From Botrytis cinerea B05.10 (taxonomy: Eukaryota; Ascomycota; Leotiomycetes; Helotiales; Sclerotiniaceae): 64,000 nt of DNA. The DNA lies in contig NC_037318.1 of assembly GCF_000143535.2 (NCBI RefSeq), positions 1,488,001 through 1,552,000 on the forward strand. Reading direction: 5' to 3'. The notes under the pieces were generated by a model. It saw only the letters and a program-made list of their open reading frames with translations. It did no database searches and was not told the DNA's origin. This document shows, piece by piece, positions 1-11,033 of the stretch; positions within the stretch are counted from its first letter, which is position 1; each line of letters begins with the position of its first letter. A program made the position numbers and the translations under genes.

Positions 1-1
1 G

Positions 2-559
2 CAAGAGAGAATAACTCAAATCAGACATGGAGGATATGGGATGATGCTGGAAGTTTTGAGAGCAAACACGAAGAATGTAAATCCTTTGGAATTGAGTTGC
101 TGGGATCAGGATTTTGGAATGGATACAAACTTCCAAGCATTGAACAATGCTTATGATCCTGTCGCTGGGAATCAATACATGAATGCACAGTACAACACTG
201 GTTACGGACTCGATCCTTCCTCTAACCCACAGTTTTCCTATGGACTCGCAACACCTACAACGCAAGACTTCGCTCCTGATATTATGTACGCGAATTTGGA
301 TTACGATCAAGCTTACTATAACAACTGGCAACAAATGCAGCTCAGAATGCAAAAACAAGCAAAAGCGGAGGAAGAGAGAAGGATCTTGCTGGGAGATACT
401 TCACCAGAGGCACTGCAAGGAATGATCGCGGTGAAAACCTGGCAGATGAGAAACTTCGAACATTTGAAGTTGGGCGAGAATATTTTCAAAAAGGATCTGT
501 ATAGACAAGCGACTATCAATCCGATTGCGGGCTTGTGGAGAATTTTCGATATGAAGTGA
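2..559 (+). CDS. 3' end of an unidentified protein (partial at left edge)
   Basis: The reading frame is open from base 2, and an internal ATG lies at 41, so the true start is probably outside the window. The visible 172-185 residues are rich in Tyr, Asn and Gln in the first half (several NN, YY and QYMN-like stretches). A charged helical segment with KQAKAEEERR near residue 105 follows, and the protein ends at FDMK before a TGA. The second half looks folded, with Trp and Leu spaced as in helices. I do not recognise a domain. The low-complexity Tyr/Gln part could fit a nuclear or regulatory protein, but that is only a guess. It is convergent with the gene at 1027-2595. Confidence 0.55.
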   Translation, partial: QERITQIRHGGYGMMLEVLRANTKNVNPLELSCWDQDFGMDTNFQALNNAYDPVAGNQYMNAQYNTGYGLDPSSNPQFSYGLATPTTQDFAPDIMYANLDYDQAYYNNWQQMQLRMQKQAKAEEERRILLGDTSPEALQGMIAVKTWQMRNFEHLKLGENIFKKDLYRQATINPIAGLWRIFDMK

Positions 560-1026
560 GGAATGGATGGGAAGAAAGAAATGTTTGAATCATGATTTGG
601 TACTTGAATCCAAATTGTGAAAGAGACATGAAGGATTGAGACGAATTGGATGGCTTACTTCATTCACTGATTTCCTTTCCAAGTAGCAGGCCTATAGAAT
701 TTTATTTGTAGTTTCTAATAATGAGTATTTCTATCAAGCTTTCACATCATCTCTGTTCAGTCTTATTACATTGGATCAGGACCTGGAAGTTTCCAACTCC
801 AAGGATAATTATCGTGGTATTTATCTCTAAACAATTTGCATATAGAGCTCGATTACTAGGTATCTTGTGCACAGCCAATAGCTACTTCAATCCGAGTGAT
901 TTTGCAAAGAAGTGCAATCATTGTGAATTTTTATAAATTTATGTACAGAGAATGAGAATTTTACCTACACGTGGGATACAAACCGACTCGATCAATCGCA
1001 GCTGTGCGGCGCACCAGCACCTAAAT
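560..1026. other. Intergenic spacer between two convergent genes
   Basis: This holds the 3' flanks of the left-edge gene and of the alginate-lyase-like gene, which converge here. I see AT-rich sequence with possible polyadenylation regions and no credible coding exon. Confidence 0.5.
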
Positions 1027-2595
1027 CTACTCCATTTCAAAACATTCATCATCTTCTTCTTCGTCTTCAGTTGCAGTTGGTGTAGAAACTACTGCGGCGC
1101 TTGTAAGACTTGGAGATGCGGATTCAATAACAGATGTTGTGGGAATAACAACGGTTTGTAGAGTACTAGCGGAACTAGCTACTGAAAGCGTAGTCGCGAT
1201 TGCCTCTTTCGACGTAATAGAGCTCGAAGCTGCTACAACGGCTGTTGAGCTTGGCACGCTAGTTGATGTCGACATGGACGCAATAGTAGTGCTTGTGAAA
1301 GAGCTTGTGGAATTCGAAGTCGAGAGAGAATTGTTACCCGCCGTAGCGATATCCTCGGGATCCAAATGGTAAAGCAAAGAACCCCATCCGAGTCCATCGT
1401 AATGACCTGATCCCTCGCCCCAGGAACCTGCACCGCCCTCGAAACCGCCCATCGTGGTGACGGTATAGTTCATGTATTCTTTTGTCCAGGGCGCATCGAC
1501 GCCTTTGATTTGTCCGTAATGCGCGTAGAGTAATTCCCAGGTGGGGCGGTAGGCACCGCGAGAATCGTCGCTGACTGTGGTGTAGGAAACTATGCCGTTG
1601 GTGTAGGGCTCGAAGGGAACATCGTTGTTGAGGTTATAGCGCGCGTAGTATTCCGCACTGAGGAAGATGTTAGCTTGGCAATCTCATATATCTGTGAAAC
1701 GAGATAAGTACCCTAGTAGAATCTTGCTATTGTTGTAACCATACAGATCCTCGCCCTGGTTCCAAGCCTGCTGGGCAAGAACTCCAAGCATCTGGAAATC
1801 GAGACCGGTATGTCCTTGATCACGTCCGGCTTCTTGAGGTTGTCCCATAATCTTTCCCGTCTCCGGTTCGTTAACGAGATTAGAAATACAGTTGTTAATT
1901 CCACCATTTCCAGATCCAGTCTTGAAATAATTCACAGCGTAATCGAATAGAGTGGAGTTGTCAGTCAAAACACCAAATGCCATCACGGAGGCCATATTGC
2001 AAAGTTCCCAGTTGGCAAAGAAATGCTTGACGTTATGTTCAGATCCGGCGCTGTGGTTGAGGAAATATAAATTTTTAGCCAAGAAAGTCCTCTCAAACAT
2101 GGCGTTGAAAGTAGTCAAACCGCTCTCCGCAAAGGGAGCATAGTCTCGAATGAGTTCTGCAGCGTTGACCAATTCATGACCTTGCAAACCAGTTGTAAGA
2201 TATTGGTCATCCACATCATCGAAATCTTCCAGCTTTTCTCCCCACGCAGTGAGAATGGCTGCTGCAGCTTCAGCATACTGAGCATCCCCCTCTATCTTCC
2301 ACCGCAATCCGAGTGCGAAAGCCGCAGCAGCATCGTGCCAAAGAAGCTCGGCGTTTGCTGTTATATCAGTAGCAGCGTCGCGATAAACGCGAGCGACAGC
2401 ATTGTTTGTATAGTTTGATTGTCCATAGGAAATACTGGTGAGTTTATCCCATGAGCTTTGCCACGGATCCAGTTTTTGGGTGAGCTTGGATTTGATGCGA
2501 GTGATGTCCGTCTCAGACACGAGGAGGCCGGGATGAACGAAAGCGAATGTAGAATTTACGAAAAGAAAAAGTTGGAAAAGGAGTGTGCGAGCCAT
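1027..2595 (-). CDS. Secreted alginate-lyase-like polysaccharide lyase, two exons
   Basis: Exons are 1712-2595 and 1027-1657 on the minus strand. The 54-nt intron (1658-1711) starts GTACTT, has a GCTAAC branch site and ends TCCTCAG, and removing it restores one 504-residue frame. The protein starts with a signal peptide (MARTLLFQLFLFVNSTFAF). The body resembles the alginate_lyase (PF05426) alpha/alpha-toroid fold: a WHDAAAAFALGLRW helix, LNHSAGSEHNVKHFF with candidate catalytic Asn/His, and EAGRDQGHTGLD followed by LGVLAQQAW. A Gly-rich end (GGFEGGAGSWGEG) leads into about 100 residues of Ser/Thr/Ala linker and a very acidic tail ending DDECFEME. It probably cleaves a uronic-acid-containing polymer outside the cell, but the substrate is not readable here. 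An in-frame ATG at 2640 would lengthen the N-terminus by 15 residues and spoil the signal peptide, so 2595 is preferred. Confidence 0.8.
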
Positions 2596-3433
2596 TTTGA
2601 TACGTATCAATTGGCTCATAAAAAGAGTGACTAGAAACAAAGAATCTTGCTAAGGACCAAAAAAACCAACAAGTCCAAAAAAATTTAAGAACTGCATATG
2701 GGGAGAATAGAGATCCATAGGGAATTCCAACAAATTATAACATCCTGCAATCTGCAATCTGCAATCCCGCGTGTCTCTCTCTACATGAAACAGCGTCAAT
2801 AAAAATAGGAGCTTGTGGGGGTAGATCCGGCAATGGTCTCCAACCAAAGAATCTACGAGCCAGCCTTGGATGTTTCAACACGGCGGGATCACGAATGAAG
2901 GGAACAAAGTTGGTAACGGTTATGATTCGCATGCCCAAAAGTTCGCAAGGTCGTTGAAGTGGACCGGGATAGACTACGGAAATTAAAATACCCCGTGTGT
3001 TCGTCCGGAGTGGGGAATATCCACTTTTCCTGCCATTCCTGCCATAAACGGGAAATTAGATAAGCTGAACGTCTTTGGCTTAATTTGCTATAGTCAAGTC
3101 TAACACTCGAAGATCTAGACGTCGATGAGGTTCTGTCATACCTTGAAATCAAGGCCGCAAAGTCTGAATTATGTAAACACGGTGTGATCTGAGGATAAAA
3201 TAATCTTTTCTTACCTTCCATTTAACGCCCCTCGTTTATACGTGTGCTGTATAGCCTCATTCTGCTCGCTCGTCTTGTTTGCGCTGTGTGACTATTCGTT
3301 CCCTATGTTATGTATAGCCGTTTAGAATCCTACTACGATTCCATAATAAATATATGTGAACGCAGCGAACGAATTCAATTCTACACCTACTTTAATAAAG
3401 CTCTAAGCGAATGCGAAGGAGAGTGGCTTTCTC

Positions 3434-3459
3434 TAGTAGACCTTGTATAAGGTCTACTA
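3434..3459. repeat. Perfect inverted repeat, 11-bp arms with 4-nt loop
   Basis: The arms read TAGTAGACCTT and AAGGTCTACTA around a GTAT loop. It lies in non-coding DNA, with no gene ending immediately beside it, so its role is unknown. It could be part of a decayed mobile element. Confidence 0.75.
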
Positions 3460-4558
3460 TCCCCTATATATAGCTAATTCTTTAGATAGAATACAATTGG
3501 ACGATTAGGGCCTACTCATTCATGGGTGCTACACCTTCCGTATCCTTCTCATGCAAACAGTGCGACACTCCTAATGCGTGTCAACGCCAGTCTCTTAACC
3601 ATTCGCATTCAATTCCTTGATAGGAACTCACATATTATATCTAGGGTATTCAATAGTCCGGACGGAAATCCAACAATACAATGCTTGGGATGTCCAAGAG
3701 CAATTGGAAATCTGGAAATAGTTCAATTTTCTAATCAATTTTTCAACATTTCAAATGATTTGAATGTTCTAATTGGTTTGAAGACTTGATAATCTTGACT
3801 ATTGGAGTGCATTCCGGACTATTGGGACACACTAATTATGCCTAAAAATTGCATCATCCTTCAAGCACCTGTAGAGAATGTCATTGCAGAGGCAATGGTC
3901 CATTTTGATGCGAACGAACAGACACGTATCTCTCTATCCAATAGGCAGTATGTCTATCTATTTCTCAAGCTTAAGCCCGCATGAGAATCCACCATTGGTT
4001 ACACATTGGACGTAAACATGAAAATGTCCCAAACGAGACTGCTTTTGTTCTACATAACCCAAAGAATTTGCTACTGTTCCAGCAGCATTTAGCGAATGAG
4101 CTGGTCATATTTTCTATATGTACAAGGTTTTTCGGAGTTTCCTTGTACGTACTACCCCTTACAGAGGTATCAAATGAGTATAACTTCCTCCGGGCAAAAA
4201 GCAGTCAAGGCAATTATTCTTGATACAAAGCATTCTCTTGATCGCGATTATTCAGCTATATTGTGATAAGAAGCTATATAAAAAGCGAAGCCTAGTGATA
4301 TCATTAAATCTTAGTTTGAACTATGGTTCAGCAATAGAGCCAACTCTGTTTGAGACGGCAGTCTGGATGAACGATAAACCAATGGCCAGCGCAGAAAAAA
4401 TATCACACTTTCTCCTCCTAACCTAGTCTATCTTCTAAAGCTTCTCATCTTATTCCTCATATTCCGGAAAGGTTATCAAATCTTCTATATTCAGGGTATG
4501 AATGATATCATTTCGTCGAGGGGCGCGAAAACGATTGATTTATTGGTTGGTGTTCATC

Positions 4559-4584
4559 TTTTTTTTTTTTTTTTTTTTTTTTTT
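4559..4584 (+). repeat. Homopolymer run of 26 T
   Basis: An uninterrupted T run in non-coding DNA. It may be simple slippage or the poly(A) tail of a retroposed copy on the minus strand, but no retroelement coding sequence adjoins it. Confidence 0.9.
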
Positions 4585-5055
4585 CAGCTTATACTATCAT
4601 TCCATTCCTTATGTATATTCCATACTATCCCTCCAGTCTGGGACAATTCCCACAGAACAGGCTAGGACGACAGTTCTAGAGTTCGGATTTGGACAGGCGC
4701 AACTGATTGGAACTTTTGGTTCTTCTAGGATGACTTATATTTCTGCTCTGTCCCGTATATCTAACATACGAGACCAGTGGATTGTAGTTGTTAGACCAAA
4801 TGATATTGATGCTCGCTGATTGTGCGATTAACGTTCAAGAAGTGTTTCGAGGTTATCGTCTGGTCCGAAGGCCTGCCCTTGCCTCATGTATCCACTCTAA
4901 AATCGCTTACCGATTGAACATCACGTAGCTCTGACACAAATATACCTTCGGTTACACATCCAATAAACAAAGCGAAAATTCTTTGAGATGGTCTGTGAGA
5001 AATATTTTTGAACATATATTCAAACAACCGTCGCATCCACAACAAATATCAAATA

Positions 5056-5141
5056 TCTTTGATGGTCTAACGGTCATGATTTCCGCTTGTCATCAATTTG
5101 GCAAGTCGCGGGAGACCGGGGTTCGACTCCCCGTCAGAGAG
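5056..5141 (+). tRNA. tRNA-Asp (anticodon GTC) with a 14-nt intron
   Basis: The acceptor stem pairs TCTTTGA with TCAGAGA (one G-T wobble), with G as discriminator base. The D arm contains TGGTCTAACGGTCA. The anticodon stem TCCGC pairs with GCGGG, and the T arm is CCGGGGTTCGACTCCCCG. The anticodon GTC sits in loop TTGTCA. A 14-nt intron (5093-5106) follows position 37, the standard tRNA splice site, leaving a 72-nt mature tRNA. The B box GGTTCGACTCC is intact. A degenerate partial copy lies about 120 bp downstream. Confidence 0.9.
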
Positions 5142-5259
5142 ATCTGAACTCATGTTCATTCTTTTTGCATTTTTGTGAGGTATTTATTTATTATTTTGAT
5201 TTTAAAGATGACTCAACATGTATTCAAACGACAATCTCATCTGCAACAAATATCAAGTA

Positions 5260-5305
5260 TCTTTGATGGTCTAACTAACGGTCATGATTTCCGCTTGTCA
5301 TCAAA
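5260..5305 (+). pseudogene. Truncated tRNA-Asp copy
   Basis: The 5' half of the tRNA-Asp at 5056 is repeated here: acceptor strand TCTTTGATGGTCTAA, a 4-nt insertion in the D loop, and the anticodon stem and anticodon up to CATCAA. The 3' half with the T arm and acceptor partner is missing. About 50 bp of upstream flank is duplicated too (the CAACAAATATCAA stretch), so this is a tandem segmental duplication that has decayed. Confidence 0.75.
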
Positions 5306-7937
5306 ATTGATAATGTATTAATAGGGATTTAGGAGTTGTGATAAAGGATGGATAATGGTAATCGAAAAAGGTTGTGAATTTGAGAGATTGAAAATAAGAA
5401 AAGAGAAAGGAGAAATAAACTTCTCAAAACAAAGTGAATTGTTGCGCACGAAAAGAGGGGGGGGATGGAGCTAATTGTCAATTCAAAAGTTTTGTTGCAT
5501 ATCTGAGCTAGTATATGTTGGCGGTGGTGAGGTTTACTTTTTGAGAAGCTACAGAAGCCCGCAAGCTTTGTTATGCACCTGGATCCAGAGACTTTGATGA
5601 TTAAGTTTATAAAGACCAATAATTCAATTAAGGAGTCTTGTTTTATATTGCAGTGCTTGGAAATGCAATCCGGTGTCCCAAGGATGTTAGAACGGGTAAG
5701 GTACCATTGGGTGAACACAACAAGGAAATTTTATGGTCTGGAAGATTGTGTATTCCTACATATGATTTTTATAAGAAAGGACATCATCTTGCAGCTAGGA
5801 TGTTTCAACAGGTCAAATTCGCTAACAAATTACCGAGCTTTATGATGTTCCTATACATTCTACACCAAAGAAAAGAGTTGTACTTTGCTAGATACATAAT
5901 TGATCGATATACCCAAGTACTTGAAATAGCAATAAGGAAATAAAAGTGTATTAATAGAATACATTAAATAATAGATTCTGGGAATAGCGATAGCCACTTG
6001 AACAACCTGAGAGTCAATACTGATGGCGAATCCACTATATAATCATAATATCTTCAATGATATCTTCAATAATCAGAATTAGATAGCTCAACACTCTCAC
6101 TATTAGTTATTGATATACAATATAAAGGAAAAGAAATATTGGAAAAAAAATATATATATATCAAGGATTCGAATCTTTTTGATTGTTATTAGAAGTAGTA
6201 GTAGTAATAGATTGCTTTTTTTATAATTTATTATATAATACTTTTGTTTAAAAATATAAGACTCATAGTCTTGCGTATAAGAGTATACACGCAGCACTTC
6301 TGCAGAAATGAATGTGTAACCTTCCTGTACTGAAACGGAATTGACACTGGGAACGCCTAGCTGTCGACCTCTGTGCCTCTCCCTATGTCACCCAGAAGTC
6401 CCAAATATATGTGCGCTCGATGAAAGTCTCACAGATGATGCTTCATTGCTGTATTCGTTTCCTTTGTATTTCACATCACAGTATCGGAAAGAAATGTTCC
6501 TTGGCTGATGTATAAAAGCAGTTTTACGCACTGCGATGGGTGTGCTTCGACAAGTTTTCGATCGTTGTGGTGGATCTTTCGACTGTGGTATTGCAGGTGG
6601 TTATAGTGATGGGTATAGACTGTTCGTCAACAGGTATTCGGCTTCTTATGTGCTGCTGTATCGTGGGAAGTATGTTTTGATATTTCGGATTTGTAATCTA
6701 AGAGGATGGCGCAATGAGTAGTATGTGGGATACAATGCTATTTATGATATGTTTGCTGCAGCTGATTCAATTCATCTACTTGGGAGCGGAGAGGATGATT
6801 GTTGAGGTCGAGAGACAAACAGTAAAGAGGCAGCTTTGATGTGAGGGTAGGAGAGAACGATGAGGGAAGGATAGAGGTGATAATTCTTGATGCGTGCATA
6901 TGCGACGCTGTGCACCTTTATTATTAGCATTACGAAGTGTCTCAGGTTGTGGGTAAATAAGATTTAGCAATATTAGAGTTTTGATAGCTATATTACTTAT
7001 GAATTCTTTTTGGTGGGTGGTTTTAGTATATACCTCTGGCAGCTTTGAATAATTCAAAATTGAAGGCTTTGTGTAGAAAGAACAATGCAATTTGAAAAGT
7101 GAAGTGATGAAAAATGAGGTGGTATGTTGATGAGATTGTTGGATTGTACTTTTGAATATAGTTTGATTAATTGATGTTTGGCGATGCGGATTCAATGTTG
7201 GTTTTTGATATGAATTCAAACTACTTCATTATTGAATAATTGAAAAGAGTTTTTGAAATAACTTGGAATTGAGAATGTTGTGTTTCATCAGTCCATCGAT
7301 AACTAATCTTAACACACTCATACAGCCGACTTTCATGTAATGAATCTGCTTAATAAGTCATATATCTTATATAATACTACCTAGGTATATTGAACCTTTC
7401 GATAATGTAGTTTATCAATCAGCATATGAGTTATATATTTGAATTCAATATTAATTAAATTAATTTTTTTTTTAAAAAGATTTTCAAATTTAAATAATTT
7501 TTTATATTACGGCAAATTACTCTCATGCCCCTCAAATGTCATTTAATCCACGCCCTTGGAAACTGCTGACTTCGACCCAAGGCTTATGAAAATGCACCGA
7601 GCAGTATGAAGTGTGTAGGCCGATCACGACTATAAATTTCGCTGTCTAATGGTATTTTCCTACCATAATTATGTCCACGAAGCTTACATGCCGGCATCCA
7701 CAGGCCAATATTCGAGTGCCGATAGACTTCACAAATACTTCAGGCTCGAATAATAAGTGTTAACCAAATCGTTCACTCTTTTTAAAAAAATCACTCAATT
7801 GTTTGATTATTTTTTCACACAAAAAATAAAATCCGTAATTCATTTAGCTCCAATAATGCCATTCTACACCATCGAAGTTCTGTTGTACATTAACAATCAT
7901 GAGAGCCGTTAGAAATCCCTCATTAGATATCGTCCCA
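5306..7937. other. AT-rich spacer without convincing genes
   Basis: It includes very AT-rich blocks (6100-6250 and 7440-7510) and several stop-rich stretches. An open frame at 5638-5943 (about 100 residues, starting MFYIAVLGNAIRCPKDVRTG) is the only one with a mixed, protein-like composition. It lacks supporting splice sites or a recognisable family, so it is not called. The base composition would fit RIP-type mutation of old repeats, which I cannot test here. Confidence 0.4.
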
Positions 7938-9397
7938 CTACCCAGCTAGACAGGAATTTTCCTGCGTTTGACAGTCACTGAGATCAAAACCATTTGCAGT
8001 CCCACCATTAAATGCATCCGCACATTCGTTGAATTGTATATCGCAACTTCTTTGTAGAGCGGCAGCTTCATTCACAAATGTGTTGCCATTGACTAAGAAA
8101 GGGCGAGCTGAATCTCCACTGTTGGTGACAGGTGGCGCCGCTTTACCTCCTAGTGCAGAAGCCGAGGAGCCTACAGAAGATGAAGTGGCAGGTGATGTGC
8201 TACTTGATACGGTGTTGGAACCGGTAGTTTTCGTCGCTCTCGCTGCAGAGGAAGTAGCAGAAGCTGATTTTATCGAACCTGTGGAGGAGCTAGCCACTGA
8301 GTTGGTGTTGTCCGGACCAGCTGCGACTGCACTGGCTGCTAGAGCTGCGGCCGCTTGCCCACCGGAACCTAAAGATTGTTAGTATGACTTTCACTGCTAT
8401 ACAGGCATTGTTAAAAAGTAATTGTTGACTTGCCATTGTTAGATGCAGCGTTTGCAGTTTTCCCGGATCCGACGACAGTAAATTTAGTACAGTCATCTGC
8501 TGTACCTCGCTGGGCAACAGGCATAATTGCAGGCTGATGATTAGTTGACGAGGCCATTGTGCACACACGATAGTTACCGGCGGGTAAGCCGCCGTTAACA
8601 GTAGCCGAGAGAAGCCCTTGGCCGTTTCCAGCATCATTGATACCCTTGAAGAAGGCGAATTGAGTCGGATCCAAAGCTCCAGTTGGATTGAGACTGGAAC
8701 CCATATCCTGCACGGTTACGTGTGTATGTCCAATCACTACCTACAATGAAATACTATGATTAGCAACGATCTAAAAGCAGGGGAAAATCAGAAGGACAAT
8801 GATAAGTTTAGATATCAATTGAACGTCAGGCGGTGTGAGGTGGGAAGACTTACTCCGGATGAGTCGAGCTGCTGTGGAGCGGAGAAATAGGTGGAAGCCG
8901 CATTGGAAAAGGAACCTGGAGTAATGTTGGACATTTGGATAGTAATATTGAATGTTGTGTCGGATTGTATAGTGTTGCTGCCAGCTAAAGGGAATGTAAT
9001 TATCGATGACATCATTTTGTCTTTCGCGGGAATTTGACCCATTGCTGAAAGGGAGATGAGTAGATATTAACTTAGAGATAGGGAGACACTTACGGATTCC
9101 ATTACAAGATCCTGTTACAATTTGAAGGCCATTGGTAAGGGTTTCTCCTGCGCAAAAGTTGATGAAGTTGTTCTTTGAAGTGGCAGAAGCGGCCTCGAAT
9201 GCCTCATTTCCACCAATTTCAGTGAGTCCATCACTGAATGAGCCGCTTGCGATGGCGTTCTGTGCAAGGGTGAGACTGGTGTCATCGCCGGTCGTTCCCG
9301 TGGCACGTCTGTGGATATCCAGGTGCCTCCCTGCACTTACGCCCTCGACCAGGCCAGTCGAAGCGAAGAGAGCAAGAGCTATTGAGTGAAAAAGCAT
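7938..9397 (-). CDS. Conserved ascomycete secreted protein with Ser/Thr linker and four-Cys tail
   Basis: Four exons on the minus strand (9094-9397, 8854-9044, 8434-8740, 7938-8368) give 410 residues. Introns are 49, 113 and 65 nt; the last uses a GC donor (GCAAGT) with an ACTAAC branch site. An N-terminal signal peptide (MLFHSIALALFASTGLVEG) precedes a domain with LTLAQNAIASGSFSDGL, NFINFCAG and HTHVTVQDMGSSLNP, a sequence type I recognise from many ascomycete secreted proteins of unknown function. After ASNGSGGQAAAA comes a Ser/Thr/Ala-rich linker, probably O-glycosylated. The C-terminal 40 residues carry four cysteines (CDIQFNECADAFN and CQTQENSC), a small module that recurs at the ends of other fungal extracellular proteins. 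It is likely cell-wall or matrix associated; no catalytic role is apparent. Confidence 0.8.
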
Positions 9398-11033
9398 TAT
9401 ACTTGTTATTTGACCGCCTTTTGTGCCTTTTGGTGTGTTCGTAATAGAGGGATATCAAATCCAATAGGTATGTATTAAGGTAAGTAAAAGCGACGCAGTC
9501 GTGTAAGTTTAGATGAAAAGACTGGAAGAAAATGCTATCAAAGCACGAAAAAGAACGTAAATATCAAGAAAGAATGAATGCGCACAAAAGGAAGGTGATC
9601 TGAGAAAGTTGAGATTAAAACTTATGAGGAAAAACATGTTCTATATAATGGCAGCACCATCATTCATATATGTCTTCTCTTTGAATCTCAACTGTCATAT
9701 CTGTGCCGTGAGCCGACGATGGATGGTAAGCGCAGCTTGATCTTCGCCAGCTTAGACGATTTCATTTGATGTTAAGACTTGCATTTTGTCAATTGAACTC
9801 GTATTAGCCTGTCTGATTCGCCCATCTCGATTAATCGTTTCGGTTTTCAGGAGATATGGACATGCTGTATTACAATTTCGTCCCAGGAAAACTCCAAAGG
9901 TAACAGGTAATGCAGGGCTACTGCAACCCAGCCTTGTGATCTTATAAGATGGAGATAGATTGTAAGGAGGACAATACTAGTATGGCCTTTCGGAAAGACG
10001 GAAGACATACGAGGACTATGACGGAAAAGCTTAACCATGAGAAGTCTTTCAATATTGCCATGGGTATTGTGGCTTGGGATGAACATGTCTCAAATGCCAA
10101 AATATGACACGGCTGTTGCAAGAGATGAAAATCTCGCGTCTGAAATTGTAAGCAGCAATAATGATACCCCTGGACCCCAAAACCTTAGGGAAGACTGAAT
10201 GCATCAACTGATGCCACAAACGTCGGCATCTAACCTAGCGTTTTGGGCATTGTGAATGTTGACATTGTCCACAATGTGAAGGTATATTCAAAGTTCTTGC
10301 AAGAAGTTTTTGATGTTAGTATTTTGGTGGTTGATGGTGGCGTGGAGCATCAAAAAGCAAAACGGCCATCTTATCTTATCGTCGTCGGAAAACCTCATCC
10401 CTGTCATTGTCTCAGAACATGTATAGCGGGTAACATGAGACGAAGACGATATCATAACAGGTGGGTATGGGATGAAAGGGTTGCATTGGACGACACCAAT
10501 CGATTTATCGTCCTAACATCCTATCCTTCAGATTTCATTGTACCGGATTGCCGTGTTCTTCTATATGATCTGTACCTGCATGGTCTTCTTCCCTATGAGT
10601 TCACGAGCTTCGTCCGATCATGACAGGCAGATATCATCTCAGAATCTTAGAACAAGGTTCACAAACAATCAAGTGTTGCTCAAAATCGCATTAAACAGAT
10701 CTATCTTCCATGCACGTCGTCTTGGCAATGTGGAGGAACAGCTAGAAATACACCCACGTTACATCTGGGCATGTATCAAATTATCACATTTTTCGTCTCA
10801 AGAATATGTATATGATATAAGATCCTCCCCTCAAAGATTCGATCATCTTCTTTTTTTTTTGTCCTGGTCTTTAGTATCTTCTCTCTCTCTCACTTGCTCG
10901 TGTTCGCTATTTATCCCTTTTCTACGTCTGGAACGTCTTTCATTAAGAGTTTTAATTCCTAGTATATATTCTTATTACACGATTTTTATTCTTCAAAGCC
11001 ACCCTACCGATTAAAAGCAAAAACAGAGCAATC
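9398..11033. other. Divergent spacer and promoter region of the small secreted protein gene
   Basis: The upstream regions of two secreted-protein genes face each other. A pyrimidine-rich tract lies at about 10845-10895 (CTTTTTTTTTTTGTCC then repeated TCTC) and an AT-rich TATA-like block at 10963. Open frames at 10243-10623 and 10538-11014 run through these promoter tracts and look like chance. Confidence 0.5.
10963..10968 (+). promoter_or_regulatory. TATA-like element of the small secreted protein gene
   Basis: A TATATA hexamer about 70 bp before the ATG at 11034, downstream of a CT-rich tract, is a common fungal core promoter layout. It is assigned by position only. Confidence 0.3.

Larger units (their letters stand above)
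2596..5055. other. AT-rich gene-poor spacer
   Basis: It contains the promoter of the alginate-lyase-like gene, including three CTGCAAT-type heptamer repeats near 2745-2767. It also holds a perfect 11-bp inverted repeat at 3434-3459 and a 26-T run at 4559-4584. Short open frames exist (for example 2889-3221 and 3802-3984) but show no splice logic and no family resemblance. The sequence near 3230-3420 has a look of an old LTR end, but no partner repeat was found. Confidence 0.45.

Noticed and set aside
3230..3420. Possible LTR or other transposon edge
   Set aside because: The sequence looks repeat-like, but no matching terminal repeat, target duplication or retroelement protein could be found in the window.
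5638..5943. About 100-residue open frame starting MFYIAVLGN
   Set aside because: Mixed composition but no splice signals, no recognised family and an AT-rich decayed setting; an overlapping frame in another phase is almost as long.
6776..7219. 147-residue minus-strand open frame
   Set aside because: Composition follows the underlying AT-rich repeats (many Ser, Thr, His, Lys); no start context or homology.
10243..11014. Two overlapping open frames before the small secreted protein gene
   Set aside because: They run through the CT-rich promoter and TATA-like region and are out of phase with the gene; likely chance.
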